Shown here: positions 24,113 through 35,572 of the stretch, piece after piece | Layout of the letters: the number at the start of each line of letters is the position of its first letter | Position numbering within the stretch: the first letter of the stretch is position 1 | Assembly: GCA_004369085.1 (NCBI GenBank) | Contig: ML210280.1 | Coordinates: forward strand, 2,327-66,326 | From: Coprinopsis marcescibilis | Taxonomy: Eukaryota; Basidiomycota; Agaricomycetes; Agaricales; Psathyrellaceae | DNA length: 64,000 bases | Reading direction: 5' to 3' | Made by a program: the position numbers and the translations under genes | The notes under the pieces: generated by a model | Told to the model about the DNA's origin: nothing | Seen by the model: only the letters and a program-made list of their open reading frames with translations | The model's database searches: none

Positions 24113-25902
24113 ATGCTACCGAGACTACTTCTGCTGTCGCTCGCAACGACAGCGTATGCCTTGATCAGGCTGCCCTGCTCCCAGCTCGTCACAGAGCGCT
24201 TCGATCCGTGCGTTGGTTAAACCTAGATCCACCCCAAATTAGTTCGCTGAAGCCATGAGCTAGCTTAGTCACTCCGGGAGAGGTTTCCCCCCATCTCCAT
24301 CAAATAGTCGGCGGGGTACGTAGACTTGCAATGTCTGATTAATAACCCAAGATATTGAATGCTTGGATTGTTTCTAGAATGCGTGCGTTCTATTGCTCCT
24401 TGAACCTCCTCCCATGATCCCTTGTACTCAATCTTGCACCACCCAGGTTCGATATCGACATGAACCCTGCCAGCGGCGACATTGGAGAGCTGGCTACCTG
24501 CACTACCTGCCGCTTTAAGGAGGACAAATCCAACTACTGGACCGCCGTCATGTACTTTAAGGCCCCGAACGGCACCTACCTTCGTGTACTGCTCCATAGC
24601 TACTCCCTGACATTGGGCAGTGCATTGATTCCTCCTCCTCTTGTTCACAGGTCCCACAGATGGCTAACCACAACACGGGTCCTGGATTACAAGCTGGTGG
24701 AATGACCATATACTATTTCCAACCCGGTACCACGAACTTTACAGTCTTCACACAGGTAATTACTCCGTGGCTGCTAGCGGCGACCGGCTTATGCTAATAT
24801 ATGTGATGACAAAATAGGGATTCCGAATGCGTGTCGGGAACCCCAACCGACGTCGCCACGATCTGCCACCCGATAGCCCTGAAGCTCATGCAACGACATT
24901 CAGGTGTTTCGATGGAAACAATATCGGAAACAGCGCCCCAGGATACGGTGAAGACACCTTTGAATTCCCCAGTAAAACTTGTTCTGGTGGCATTCGTTCC
25001 AACATTTACTTCCCGTCGTATGTTGTCACTCTCATTTAGATGCCGTTTTCGTGGGAGCTAATATACCTGGTAGATGCTGGGATGGCGTTAACCTCGACAG
25101 CTCTGATCATGAGGCTCGTTTGGCTCGAGTTTATTTCAATTGCCTCTGTGTTGACTATATTCCTTAGAGCCATATGGCACACCCTCTAGGCGGCTTCTTT
25201 GCGAATAACTGTCCTAGCACCCACCCAGTTAGGACTCCAATCCTTTTCCTCGAGATTGTCTGGGATACTCGCCCATTCAACGATGCTTCGCTGTGGCCCA
25301 AGGATGGAACTCAACCATTTGTCTTCAGTATGGGTGACCCGTAAGCATTCCGTCTGCCCAGAAGCGACATGGAATTGACTCTGAACTTTGCTCCTAGAAC
25401 TGGCTATGGGCAACATGCTGACTATGTCTTCGGATGGGAGGGTGATTCTCTTCAACGAGCGATGGACGTCTGCACTGGGGGCGATGGCATTCCAACTCAC
25501 TGCGAGGCCCTCACAGTCCAAGACATCGAGTCGATGAACAACTGTCGTCTCCCGGCCAAAGTTCCAGAGGTCACAGAGGACCGATGTAAGTTCCCGACAA
25601 TGGACTTTTGATTTATTTCCGCTGAAACGAAGTTCAATTACCCAGACCTCGAAGAGCTCCCTGGATGCAACCCGATCCAAGGCGGACCTGATCCTGCCAC
25701 ACCGATCCCGGATTGTAACGCTGTTTCGACTACGATTGATGCGGAGACCCCGACAGCTGCACCAGTTGTTGTCAACCCTCCTTGGACCGTGTGCAATTCT
25801 GGAGCCACCAGCGAGTACTTGGTGCCAAATTGTGACTCTGTCCCGACTACGGCACCACGCGCCAACAAGGTTCCGGCAGCCGTTGTCACTGCTGTTGCCT
25901 GA
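24113..25902 (+). CDS. Secreted DUF1996 protein, copy 2
   Basis: Plus-strand gene, ATG 24113 to TGA 25900-25902, head-to-head with copy 1. Exons at the start: 24113-24207, 24264-24315, a 5 nt exon 24378-24382 (AATGC), and one from 24447. They join as [53 protein letters not shown]. Later blocks are [88 protein letters not shown] and [19 protein letters not shown]. The C-terminus is Thr/Pro-rich. The intron after DHE (25114-25167) begins GCTCGT where copy 1 has GTGCGT; only a GC-AG splice keeps the frame. If that fails, translation ends at the intron TAG and the protein loses its C-terminal half. Otherwise complete and clearly a DUF1996 family secreted protein. Confidence 0.82.
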
Positions 25903-27267
25903 TGCATTGGACGAACATTCTGCGCAAGCCTACTGCGGCGCTGCTGCAACAAGTGGCCTTATATTTGTGATATGATACAATTCGCTGTCTTCGAACTGTG
26001 ACCTGCTCCTCCTTCCATGTATTTGCGTTTGACTGTACTCTTTCTACGGATTTCTGAATGGTAAACTTGAATGGAAATCCGGTCAATATTGAATATTTTC
26101 CTCGTGGACCTGGTTAAAGGTTTGCGTACCTCCAGTGAGCGCACCACTGACATGCATATGAAATCCAGACACACTCAGCATCAGTCGTCCACAAGCGCCT
26201 GAGTAGACGCATCAACATAAAGTGACGACGCACCAGCTCTGATGAGGCTGCGTATTAGGAGGATGGCCGACTTCTTGCACGGATTCTCTGTTTGTGGTCT
26301 TCAGCGATATGGACTGTGGGTTGGCGAGACCAGTGGCCTGTGTCTGATGCTCAAAATTACCCATGGTCTCTACGGTGCACTATGGTTGTGGAAAGGGATA
26401 AGCATATGGGTGGGGATGTCATTTAAATTGGGCAACATTTTTATATGCCTGAGTCCTCCGGTTGACACTTGTCAATTCGTTATTCTTGAACGACGATATA
26501 ATGATCAGCTATTGGGATACCTACTACCCCGGTTGTAGCCACCTGCAGAGAGGTGGTACTTATGTGCGATCAACTTGGAATTTACTCTGCTTACTTCGGC
26601 CAAGAGGGCGCTTAAGGGGCGTGGGACAGATCAACGGCGGTCATCGGCCATCAGGCATCTGTTAAGGCCTTTGCCGCTTCAGCAGTGAGCACAGTGATTT
26701 TGCATTTCAAGTTATACGCTGTCACGGTCGCGACTCTCCCCCAAACGGATCACTTGTGGTGGTGCGCAGGTTTTTGTTCGACTGCAGCTACGCAGCACAT
26801 GGTGCCACATGCTTAATGCATACCACCATGTTTCAAGGGCTGTGCTGCGCAGTGGGGCCAACACTGGCGATTTAAACTAAGTTCAACCACCTGGAAGCAC
26901 GATTGCCACCATAGCCCTGTAACGCGAATGGCAATGTATCCCGATCATCAGCGGAGATTCAAGGTTTCTCAAGCATCTGGCTACCAACCGCTACCAACCG
27001 TTCGACAGCGCTGTGGCGCCCAACTGTCGTGTTTCGGACTATATTTGGGCTTTACGGGAACACTGCATCCTCGGCCTTCAAGGCCAGCACGTTTCCAGCG
27101 ACCTCGGATACACTCGCTGATCTTTATCCGAGAGTCCAATGTTTTGAAGCATACCCAATCGAATGGCGCAGCTTACGCAGCCAAATAAACAGACGGTGGA
27201 TTCAAAATCACGTATAGCCGTTGAGCGCGCTACAGCAGTTTTGCTAGGGCAACATGACAACTGATGG
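25903..27267. other. Intergenic, no supported gene
   Basis: About 1.4 kb downstream of DUF1996 copy 2. Short frames at 26242-26538 and 26928-27217 have no recognisable domain. A small tandem duplication of GCTACCAACC occurs near 26979-26999. No RNA gene seen. Confidence 0.4.
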
Positions 27268-27273
27268 TATAAA
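27268..27273 (+). promoter_or_regulatory. TATA box of the peroxygenase gene
   Basis: TATAAA 141 bp upstream of the ATG at 27409, followed by a pyrimidine-rich leader. Confidence 0.5.
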
Positions 27274-27408
27274 GGAAAATGTGCAAAGAACTTGTGAAGA
27301 CCAGATTCGTTCTTCCCTTGTCTGCGACAAGACGGATCCCACGTCTATCCTTTAATCTTCGTACTCTTACTCCAACTTTCCTTAATTTCATCCCCAAAGA
27401 CTCCTTCG

Positions 27409-28800
27409 ATGCCCGCCAAGATCTTGATTAAAGTACTCGTGCTTGCCGCGCCACTCCTTCAACTCGCTTCAGTCGTGTCAGGGTTTCCCGCGCATGCGTC
27501 ACTTGCCGGTCTTTCTGGGCGCGACTATCATTATGTGGTATCCCAGCTAGAGGCCAAGGTCCCTGCACCACCCCCAGGACCACTGGACTTCAACGGTACC
27601 AAGTTGGTCGATGACCCAGAGCACCCTTGGATGCCCTTGCAGCCAGGGGATGTCCGAGGACCATGTCCAGGACTCAACACTTTGGCATCACATGGTGTGA
27701 GTGTTTCTTTGATCTCACTTATTCCTTCGAAGGGACCTCTGATGGCCGCCCTAGTACCTCCCAAGGAATGGTGTGGCCACGCCTGTTCAAATGATACAAG
27801 CGGTCCAAGAAGGTCTGTCTTACTCGCCGGCAAGAGGTTTGGGGCTGACACAGTTGATACAGGGTTTAATATGGAGAACTTCCTGGCGAGGTTCACGACA
27901 TACTCTGCTATGCTTCTCGACGGCAACCTAGTCACTGATCTCCTCAGTATTGGCGCGAAGACGTCCCTTACTGGACGGGATCCTCCTCTCCCTGCCCTCG
28001 CTGGTGGAATGCATAACCATGGTACTTTCGAAGGCGATGCTAGTCTTACTCGAGGTAAGTTATCTTTGTCTCTCTCGCCTCTCCATTCTCATTTTTCACA
28101 GGTGATGCTTTCTTCGGGGATAACCATAGTTTCAATGAAACCCTTTTCGAGCAGGTAATGTACTCATCATTGATGTAAAATGCGATGCTCATCGTAAATT
28201 TGCTCTCTTTTTACTTAGTTCAAAGACTTCAGCAACCGGTTCGGTAATGGCTTCTACAACCTGACCGTCGCAGCCGAGCTTCGCTTCCACAGAATCCAGC
28301 AAGGGATCGCGACCAACCCACAGTTCTCCATTGCCGGGTTCCGACATCTCACAGCATACGCTGAGGTTACCTTCCCCGCCAACTTGTTTGTCGATGGTCG
28401 CAGGGAAGGGTGCATGAAGGGACAGTTGGATATGCTCTCAGCGGAGCGGTTCTTCAGGGACATGCGCTTCCCGCCAGGCTTCTTCCGCCCAGCTAAGCCA
28501 ACTGCAACCGAAGGCATCGATGCGGTCCTAGCCGCTCACCCTGTCCAACCAGGAGCGAATGATGGCACTAGCGTTGATAGCTTCACTGTAGATGAGAGTC
28601 TTGGGAGCCTCCTCGATTATTGTGGCTTTTATACCCAGTTCGTGAACACAACCATTCGAGGACTGTACCCTAATCCGACTGGTGTTCTGCGCAAGAACTT
28701 GGATATGAACTTGCAGTTCTTCTTCGATTCACTCTCCCCTGGTTCAAATTGTACTCAGGTCTTCCCGTATGGCCAGCCAGGAGAAGGGGGCATGGCTTAA
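27409..28800 (+). CDS. Unspecific (aromatic) peroxygenase, heme-thiolate
   Basis: Five exons (27409-27696, 27755-27812, 27863-28054, 28102-28154, 28219-28800) encode 390 residues, close to the long class of fungal unspecific peroxygenases. These secreted enzymes use H2O2 to insert oxygen into C-H bonds and are related to chloroperoxidase. Visible motifs: N-terminal signal sequence; GPCPGLNTLASHG with the heme-ligand Cys86; FEGDASLTR with the EGD motif at residues 172-174 (Glu binds the structural Mg site in the family); AELRFHRIQQGIATNPQF; TFPANLFVDGRREG; LYPNPTGVLRKNLDMNLQFFF; and a final CTQVFPYG. Exon joins restore HGYLPRNGVATPVQM and GDAFFGDNHSFNETLFEQ, which are normal in the family. Several N-glycosylation sequons are present. 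No disrupting change was found; likely an active extracellular enzyme. Confidence 0.92.
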
Positions 28801-28932
28801 TAGTTTGGGGACGGTTTGATATTGACGACTTTACGCTCATTTGTTGCACATGCTATGGACGTGTTTAATGATAAAATCACATGTGCCGGATGATAATGCA
28901 TACTTGACTGTTCATTGTATAGTTAGATCACC

Positions 28933-29076
28933 GCTTCTTTGATCTTGTAATCATTATGATGAGCTCCACGGCGAGCGAAGACGACGATGTGGGACTTGTA
29001 TGATAATCTGAGACCAAATCAGTTCATGGGCGCTAAGTATAATCAGGCCAAATATAATGATGCTCCCTTAGGCTTA
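28933..29076 (+). repeat. Direct repeat, left copy
   Basis: This 144 bp segment matches 31567-31708 in the same orientation. Shared runs include GCTTCTTTGATCTTGTAATC and AAATCAGTTCATGGGCGCTA. Weaker similarity continues to about 29215 (right copy to about 31865). It starts 132 bp downstream of the peroxygenase stop codon. The copies differ by substitutions and small indels, so the duplication is not recent. Confidence 0.8.
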
Positions 29077-30074
29077 GTACATTGCCAACCTTCAAGTGTG
29101 CCTTCTTGCTCCTCATTACCCAAAGGATTTAGTATATCTACCATCTCCTCGGCGTGTTACGGCTCTACCTAAGCCTCCAGGTTTGGATGCACGGAAGACG
29201 TGGGACTTTTTCAGAACCTTACGGCCAAACACCTGGTGCGCGCTCTGCCAATCAATTCAATGTAGCAGAGTACCGAGCACTATGAAGGCCACACCAGTCA
29301 AATCGACGCGCATCACACAACTGACACCAAGAATACGAATACCCCCCGAAACCAACTCAAAAACCCAACAAAAGAATTTAAACTCACAGATATAAACCGT
29401 GAATGAGGAGAAACCAAACTCTGGAGTTTTCGATGTTTTGAACTCTCGGATTTCGCTTTGCCACCATAGAAAGCTCAAGAAGCTAGCAAAGAAAGCTGTA
29501 GAGGGTAATAAAAGGTTTCCAGCGCAGCAAAACGCTCCAAACCCCAGAATAACCACAAGATTTGTGCCTCATGTAAATGCAATACAAAATTCAAAGGAAT
29601 TCAGGGTTAATTAGTCAGCTGATATTGACGGCCAAAATATATGCATCGCCATTTCCTTGCGCATGGAGAGTCTTCAAACACTAAAGTATGTACTCACGCC
29701 TCTCTGGACACTTGAAATGGCACTACGGTCTCTAACATTTTTGAATCCACCCGATTTTTCAGTATTTTGATGGTGGCAACCGAAAGAACACTGCAGATTC
29801 TCCCTTTACAGTATTCACATACCATATTATTTGATAATGGTGGATAGCAAAGACGTAGAAATTCTTATTACAGAAAGATTCATACAGATCTGTCGGGCCG
29901 TTGATGACTGTAATACAGTGAAAGCCAGAGATCTTGCTTTGCAAAAGCAAGATAACATACAAAGCTTTATCTCATCGACCGCAAAACAGTGATGTATTCA
30001 CGCCAGTGTGGTGGGGGTTAGTCACACAGCATGGCTCCGACACCGCCGTTCGCCTTGCTCGCATTTTCAAGACT
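29077..30074. other. Non-coding interior of the repeat-bounded block
   Basis: AT-rich sequence with many short broken frames. No transposase, integrase or reverse-transcriptase motif is recognisable. Confidence 0.45.
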
Positions 30075-30401
30075 CTCTCCCTGTGTCTCCAAGCGCTGGA
30101 ATGCTACTACGACAGAATAGTTCCATCTACACCCTCCAACACCTCATTAATGTACCCTTCTCCGACGACAGCCAATGGTACCCCTCTCCCTGTGATCAAG
30201 TACACCGGATACCTAGGCCACGATGGCTCACCTTTCGTGACAGTCCCCAATTTGGGAGAGAGGAACACTGCCCTCTATACCGGCACTCTAGAAGACAAGC
30301 CAGTCTTGATCAAATTTGCCCCCTGTTACAACAAGGAAGCCCACACCCTGCTGGCGAACGCTAATCTTGCGCCGGGCCTTCGTGTGGTCGTAAATGGTTA
30401 A
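30075..30401 (+). pseudogene. Truncated fungal protein-kinase-like gene fragment
   Basis: The open stretch reads LQALECYYDRIVPSTPSN, then MYPSPTTANGTPLPVIKYTG, ALYTGTLEDKPVLIKFAPCY and NKEAHTLLANANLAPGL. This resembles the N-lobe of large agaricomycete kinase-like proteins: a strand, a VxIKF-like lysine motif and an AH.LLA...LAP helix. The similarity stops abruptly at about 30390 and a stop follows at 30399-30401. No HRD or DFG motif is found downstream. There is no sensible start or upstream exon. It is best seen as a relic inside a block bounded by a direct repeat. The kinase assignment is from pattern memory and moderate in certainty. Confidence 0.5.
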
Positions 30402-31566
30402 ATTGACTTTATTTACAGTTTACAGAAGGTTTAAATTCCATCTTCCCGCCCAAGTACAATGCCGGTACCAAACCTCACGGAAAGGCTGCCTTAACTCCTT
30501 AGCAAGTATTATTGCCACTGTGTACGATTGTAGGACTTTTTCATTTTTGAACATATACACTTGGAAATTGTCTGAAAAGCTGCGCATTGAGCTCCGGGTC
30601 AGGGCAGTTCCATTTGCCAAACATGCGGTCAAATATTTGACCGCCTATAGCAAATTTCATGTTTTCCGCGCCGTTCAGAATCTAATTTGTGCGCTAAAGC
30701 ACCCTCCAATCGAGCACCGTCTATTCAAAGACTGTCAGTGAGGAGCCAACTCCATTCTTAGTGCAAGCGGCAACTTTATTAATGTCCAGGTTCACCCAAT
30801 TCCCGGTGTGAGTGTATTCCGTATTGAACAACATACCAAAAAACATAAATATACAGACATCATCTTCCAGGACTGCGGGCACAAAAATAGGACTTAAATA
30901 TACAGAAAGGTGCTTAGGAATATTTGAAGGGGAGATGAGCCACATGGTGGAAAAGACATACAGGTAACATATCCAAAACATATCCCGCACCCCGGTGCAG
31001 GTGACACAACAAGGGATCAAAACATGAGAAAGGCCTTTTGTAGCGGGTCGGTCGGAGAGAAGCCCGAACATAGATCGAGTCCCGATTTCTAAGCGCCCGT
31101 TGACGGCTGCGCCGACATTTCAGCATGTAGCACCCGTACATGCACCTGCGAAAGCTGCAGACACATGCACGGGTGGTCTCATCATATTATCCTAATTTGG
31201 ATTTCATGCTGAGACGTAACTGACCCGTTTGGCAGCGAAGGTCCAAATTTTTAGCAAAAAAACGGGGCTTCGAGCCCAACACGTGATCAAAACCTGGCGG
31301 CCAGAGGTGACAGTACAACGGTGTTTACCAGCAGGTGTAACTTGACGCACAACAGTGACCTTTTGAAAATTGGTAGTGGTTTTTCCAGGCGATCTCTTTC
31401 AGTCGCATATACTTCTGCTGCCAGCGAAACAAGTCCTGTAACCGTAGGAACCGTATTTCCTTCAATAGCATTGAGGTGATGTTGTCCAATTGTTCTTGGA
31501 TAGCTGCAAAGGCATGTTCGTAGATGACAATAGGTGGAACTTCAACTTTCCCTGTTCTGACAGAGA
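30402..31566. other. Non-coding interior of the repeat-bounded block, right part
   Basis: No gene, RNA or mobile-element protein recognised. Confidence 0.4.
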
Positions 31567-31708
31567 GCTTCTTTGATCTTGTAATCGTTACTGCTGGGTT
31601 TTACCGCGAACGAAGGCGACGTGTGGGGCTCATATGATAATCAGAGGCCAAATCAGTTCATGGGCGCTAAGTATGAAGGCCATATATAATGATGCCCCCT
31701 TAGGCTTA
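31567..31708 (+). repeat. Direct repeat, right copy
   Basis: Partner of 28933-29076, same orientation, 2.6 kb away. Weaker similarity extends to about 31865. It lies about 300 bp upstream of the next gene. Confidence 0.8.
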
Positions 31709-31961
31709 CATTTTCAAGCTTTTAAGTTTGCCCCTCAATACCCGAAGAAACCTTTTGGATAAACTGGCTCCTCTGCGCGTTGCGTATTACCCAAGTCTCC
31801 AGTTGGATGCTTGCAACTTGGGAGAACTGGATATGATTGTGACAAAGCTGTGGGACATTTCACGACTTTGTCATCAGAAATTCAGTATATCAGAAGGTCC
31901 GAACATCGTTCCACCTTGAATCACTCCTCCTTCACGACACATATCACCGAATGGATTTAGA

Positions 31962-31969
31962 TATATAAG
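31962..31969 (+). promoter_or_regulatory. TATA box of seven-TM gene C
   Basis: TATATAAG, 55 bp upstream of the ATG at 32017. Confidence 0.5.
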
Positions 31970-32016
31970 CCTCAAGCCAGACTCTCGCTTTCAACATTCA
32001 AACGATTTCCCTCGCC

Positions 32017-33311
32017 ATGGGTCTTGCCAAGTTGACCGACGAGGAATCGCGACCATTGAAAATTGCGCTCCTGGCGAGTATACTGCTTCTTGCGGTCGTC
32101 TTTGGTAAGTTCTATGCCCTGGGTACCATACTCTACTTAATGACGTATCTCAGGGATACATTTATTCATATTCGTTGAAGTTCTTCTTAACTTTCTTCGA
32201 TCGTCTCAAGAGGCACGGAGGACCCAGCGGGTCTACACCGTTGTTTCCTTTACTATATTTGTTGCTTTTATCGTATTTACCCTTGCTCGTAATCTGGATG
32301 TCGGCTCGATGCTCGTGGATAAACTAACCTTTCTTGAAGCTGTGCGGAAGATTGGAGTCAATCCCGCAGTTTGGAGAACCGTAGTTGAGCAGCTCGCCGG
32401 TGGGCTGATACAGATTGTCGGGGAGGGGATGATGGTGCGTACTGTTTATCACATCACGGTTGCCCTGAAGCTAAGGAATAGATCCAGCTCTTTCGCTGTT
32501 TCATAATTTGGGATCATAGAAGAGCAGTTATTGTTCTTCCAGCCATCCTGTACGTGTCGACTGCAGGTAAGCTATTAATATTTCGACCTTCCATCTTGTG
32601 GCTTAGCGATGCACGACAGTAATGGGCCTTTCTGCAGTGATCATGGACCATATTCAGGCAATGAACACAACTGGTGTAGTGGAGAACCCCACCGCAAACG
32701 AAATGGGGCTGTGGCTGGCCTACTTCGTTTTGAGCATTGGTGTAAACTTTCTCCACACAAGCCTGATCGCTTACCCCATCATACGAATGAGGTATCAGAT
32801 GCGGAAGCTGGATGCAGAGACATCGTTCAAGGTCTTACCTTCCCATCTAGAGCCATATACTCGGGTTCTTTCTATCATTATAGAGTCGGCGTTCCCTTTC
32901 ACAATCTCGGGGAGTCTGGCCGTGATAATCAGTGTTAACAAAAGCTCCGCTGCAACTTTGGCTGCTGCATGTGCCGCTCTTCCCATGTCGAATGTTGTGT
33001 GGACATCCACTGCGGTACGTTGGTTTTAGGGGCTTTCTCAAACTTTACTTAACGTCTACAACACCCCCTAGTCTTTAGCGCCGCATCTCATTATTTACCG
33101 TGTGGCTCGAGGACGGTCGTGGACGCGCAATCCGGCAACAGATTGGGTCATATTGTCTCAGCAGCTTTCCTCCTCTCACCTCGGCACGAAACTTGAAAGA
33201 AAAAACGATTTTAATTTCTCAGTAATGGTTGAGCCTCAAAGCGCACATGTCTCGGGCAGAGATATGGAGTGGGGACGGTGCAGGCCAATTAGTACTGCGT
33301 CTGAGCCTTAG
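32017..33311 (+). CDS. Seven-transmembrane protein of an agaricomycete family (copy C)
   Basis: Five exons (32017-32104, 32154-32434, 32482-32566, 32620-33014, 33072-33311) encode 362 residues and join exactly in phase. Hydrophobic segments suggest about seven TM helices: IALLASILLLAVVF, the GIHLFIFVEVLLNFL segment, VVSFTIFVAFIVFTLA, VIVLPAILYVSTAVMGL, WLAYFVLSIGVNFLHTSLIA, VLSIIIESAFPFTISGSLA, and SNVVWTSTASLAPHLIIYRV. The loop YPIIRMRYQMRK and the late IIYRVARGRSWT element are shared with the gene at 53726-54957 (YPIISMRRRMQ, IIFRVATKRTWT). I recognise this only as a family seen in mushroom genomes, without known ligand or function. The N-terminus is short, and the C-terminal tail of about 60 residues is hydrophilic. 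No defects seen. Confidence 0.8.
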
Positions 33312-34431
33312 ACAATGGGGGAACCAGACCAGCGCTCCATTCGATCTTACTACGCTCTGTAGCTCTGTCGCATTGCCTGGCGGGCAAATAAAACACAGCA
33401 ATGATCATCTTGAATTCGCTTCTCAAACGAGATGAACACCACTGCATCAGTGCGTAACCCCATGATGAACGAACGAAAGGACTATATTTAAGCTAGAGAA
33501 ATCATTAGTCAACATTACCATGATCATCATGTTCGTTGAACCCTGTCTTGGGCTGGGCAGTGGATTGGAAGGATCACCTTGTGGACTCTCAGCGTATCAG
33601 CTAAGATATCTGATATCGGGGAGATATGTCACTGCCCTCTTGAACAAAGCTCAGCTGTGTAACAGAACTCGAGGACCAAATTTGTAGTACAGAAGCATTA
33701 CGAGAGCGCGGGTTATCCTTCAGTGTCAATTAAACATGTAGACCGGTGCCAAGCATACACCGATTCTCCACAAACGCGTTCTATCTCATTGGTCGGATAT
33801 AAGTTTAATGACGGACCCGCTTCGCTTCGAGGAGCCTTGAATTCGATTGGTAGGCTTCTAACTTCTCTCGACCATTTCTCCGTTGATGTACAGTCTTCTC
33901 CTGGGATTTGAGTGCCAGAAGCAGACTCAAGGACTTGACTCGAGGATATTTTGAAAGTCCATCACAAACGGTTGTCTAACCATTACGCTCTGTCTGTATC
34001 ACGAATACGCGCCTCGTTCCTGAACACGACCCAAATGATCTCTCGGGAGCCTCTATACGCGAACGTACCTCAGCATCGAGTTACCCCGGACCCGAGAGCG
34101 GCGATAAAAGAATTTCTCAGACACATCGCTCTAAGTCCGGTCCTCGATCACCACTCACAGATCTTCCGTTTATATGTGATGGCGACCCGAATATCGGCCC
34201 ACCCGTCCCAGCCAATGCACAACCGTCGTGCCAAACTGCACATTTACAGCACAATGGTGGAATCATGGGACGTGGGGGTTGTGAGAGGGAATGGCCAATT
34301 GAATGGCTCATATTCCCGATGTTCACGCCCGCGTTGAGTTCTCAGAGCCGATGATGTCCCGATTGACGCCTCAAGCTTGCATATTTAAGTTGGAGAGGGG
34401 AAGGGGAAGTGGTATATCCGATTTGCCAGAC
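33312..34431. other. Intergenic, no gene recognised
   Basis: 1.1 kb between two plus-strand genes. The longest frame (from 33951) starts with TTG and shows no domain. No RNA gene or repeat recognised. Confidence 0.4.
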
Positions 34432-35572
34432 ATGTTGGCGATATTTGGATTCTTGCTTGTGATTGGGCTGCAAGGTAACGACTCAGTCAATTGTTGTGGC
34501 CCTCAATACCTTCTTACACGCTCCCTGGTTTAGCCTTATCGGTTTCAGCGCAGACTGTATCCCGGTGGTGCGACAGCTGGACGAATGTTTGCTTCCAAAG
34601 GTTCTATGATGCCAGCATAGACACAGGCTGGGGATACTTGTTCCCTTCCACCCCGCGAACCGAGTTCATAGGTATCTTCACTGCCCCAGTTGGGGTTGGG
34701 TGGGTTGGAACGAGTCTGGGAGGCGGTATGCGCAGCAATCCCCTCCTTCTTGCATGGGTTAATGGCCAAACTCCTCTCATTTCTGTTCGTTCCACCGCGT
34801 GAGCATCATTCCATGCATGGACTCGGGCAGGCTCACAGACGGTTCTACTTGTGATATAGGCAATACGCTCCTCCCTCGCCTATCACTGGTCCAAGGGTTA
34901 CGATCCTTGGAAGTTCGGGAGCGAACGCAACTCATCAACGTATCGTTTACCGCTGTGAGGTGAGCGAGTTTCACTCTGCGGTTTTATGGGGACATTGCTC
35001 ACCTTCATCTCCTAGAACTGCACGACCTGGTCTGGCGGTACTGGTGGAATAAACCAGAATGGCAACCACATGTTTGGCTATGCGACACATGCCAATATTA
35101 AGCCTAGTCCGCCAAACAGTGCCACCGCAGGTATCCAACGCCATACACTCGCAAACCAGTTTTCCTTGAACACCGTTGATGCTCGTTCGACGACCTACGA
35201 TGCACAGCTCACTCTGCTCGTCAATACCCCGCCGCTCGTACCAGGTGGCCCACCCATTATTATCACGACTTCAAGTTCTAGTAGCACGAGTACTACCCCG
35301 ATTACACAGACGTCCACCTCGACATCGACTGCTCCTGGCCCGACTCAATCACTTTATGGGCAATGGTAAGCGACTCTTCAGGTTTCACAACGTCCGAAAG
35401 ATCCTGATTGGTCATTTAATAGCGGAGGATTGGGTTGGTCTGGACCTACGCAATGCCCTGTCGGAGCCGTTTGCAGGGCTGTAAGTGTCCAGCTAAATTT
35501 ATTCCAAGTATGCGGTATCTGACCATATATAATTAGGCGAACAACTTCTTCCATCAATGCGTCCCTGCTTAG
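34432..35572 (+). CDS. Secreted AA8 cytochrome b domain with C-terminal CBM1
   Basis: The joined exons encode 283 residues. Order: signal peptide (1-20), an AA8 cytochrome domain related to that of cellobiose dehydrogenase (about 21-208), a Ser/Thr/Pro linker (about 209-245), and a family 1 carbohydrate-binding module (about 248-282). Likely heme ligands are Met80 in LGGGMRSNP and His179 in IQRHTLANQF, placed as in the dehydrogenase cytochrome. A CENC cysteine pair is also conserved. The CBM1 reads YGQCGGLGWSGPTQCPVGA, then VCRAANNFFHQC, with all expected cysteines and aromatics. Two introns cut the CBM1 itself: one inside the QC codon, one before AANNFF. There is no flavin domain, so it is a stand-alone electron-transfer protein that would bind cellulose and could feed electrons to lytic polysaccharide monooxygenases (family inference). 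GH92 follows downstream. Confidence 0.9.

Noticed and set aside
28933..31708. LTR retrotransposon bounded by the direct repeat
   Set aside because: No gag, protease, RT or integrase motifs, and the repeat lacks clear TG...CA ends.
33951..34337. 128-codon plus-strand frame
   Set aside because: Begins with TTG, no domain, no splice context.
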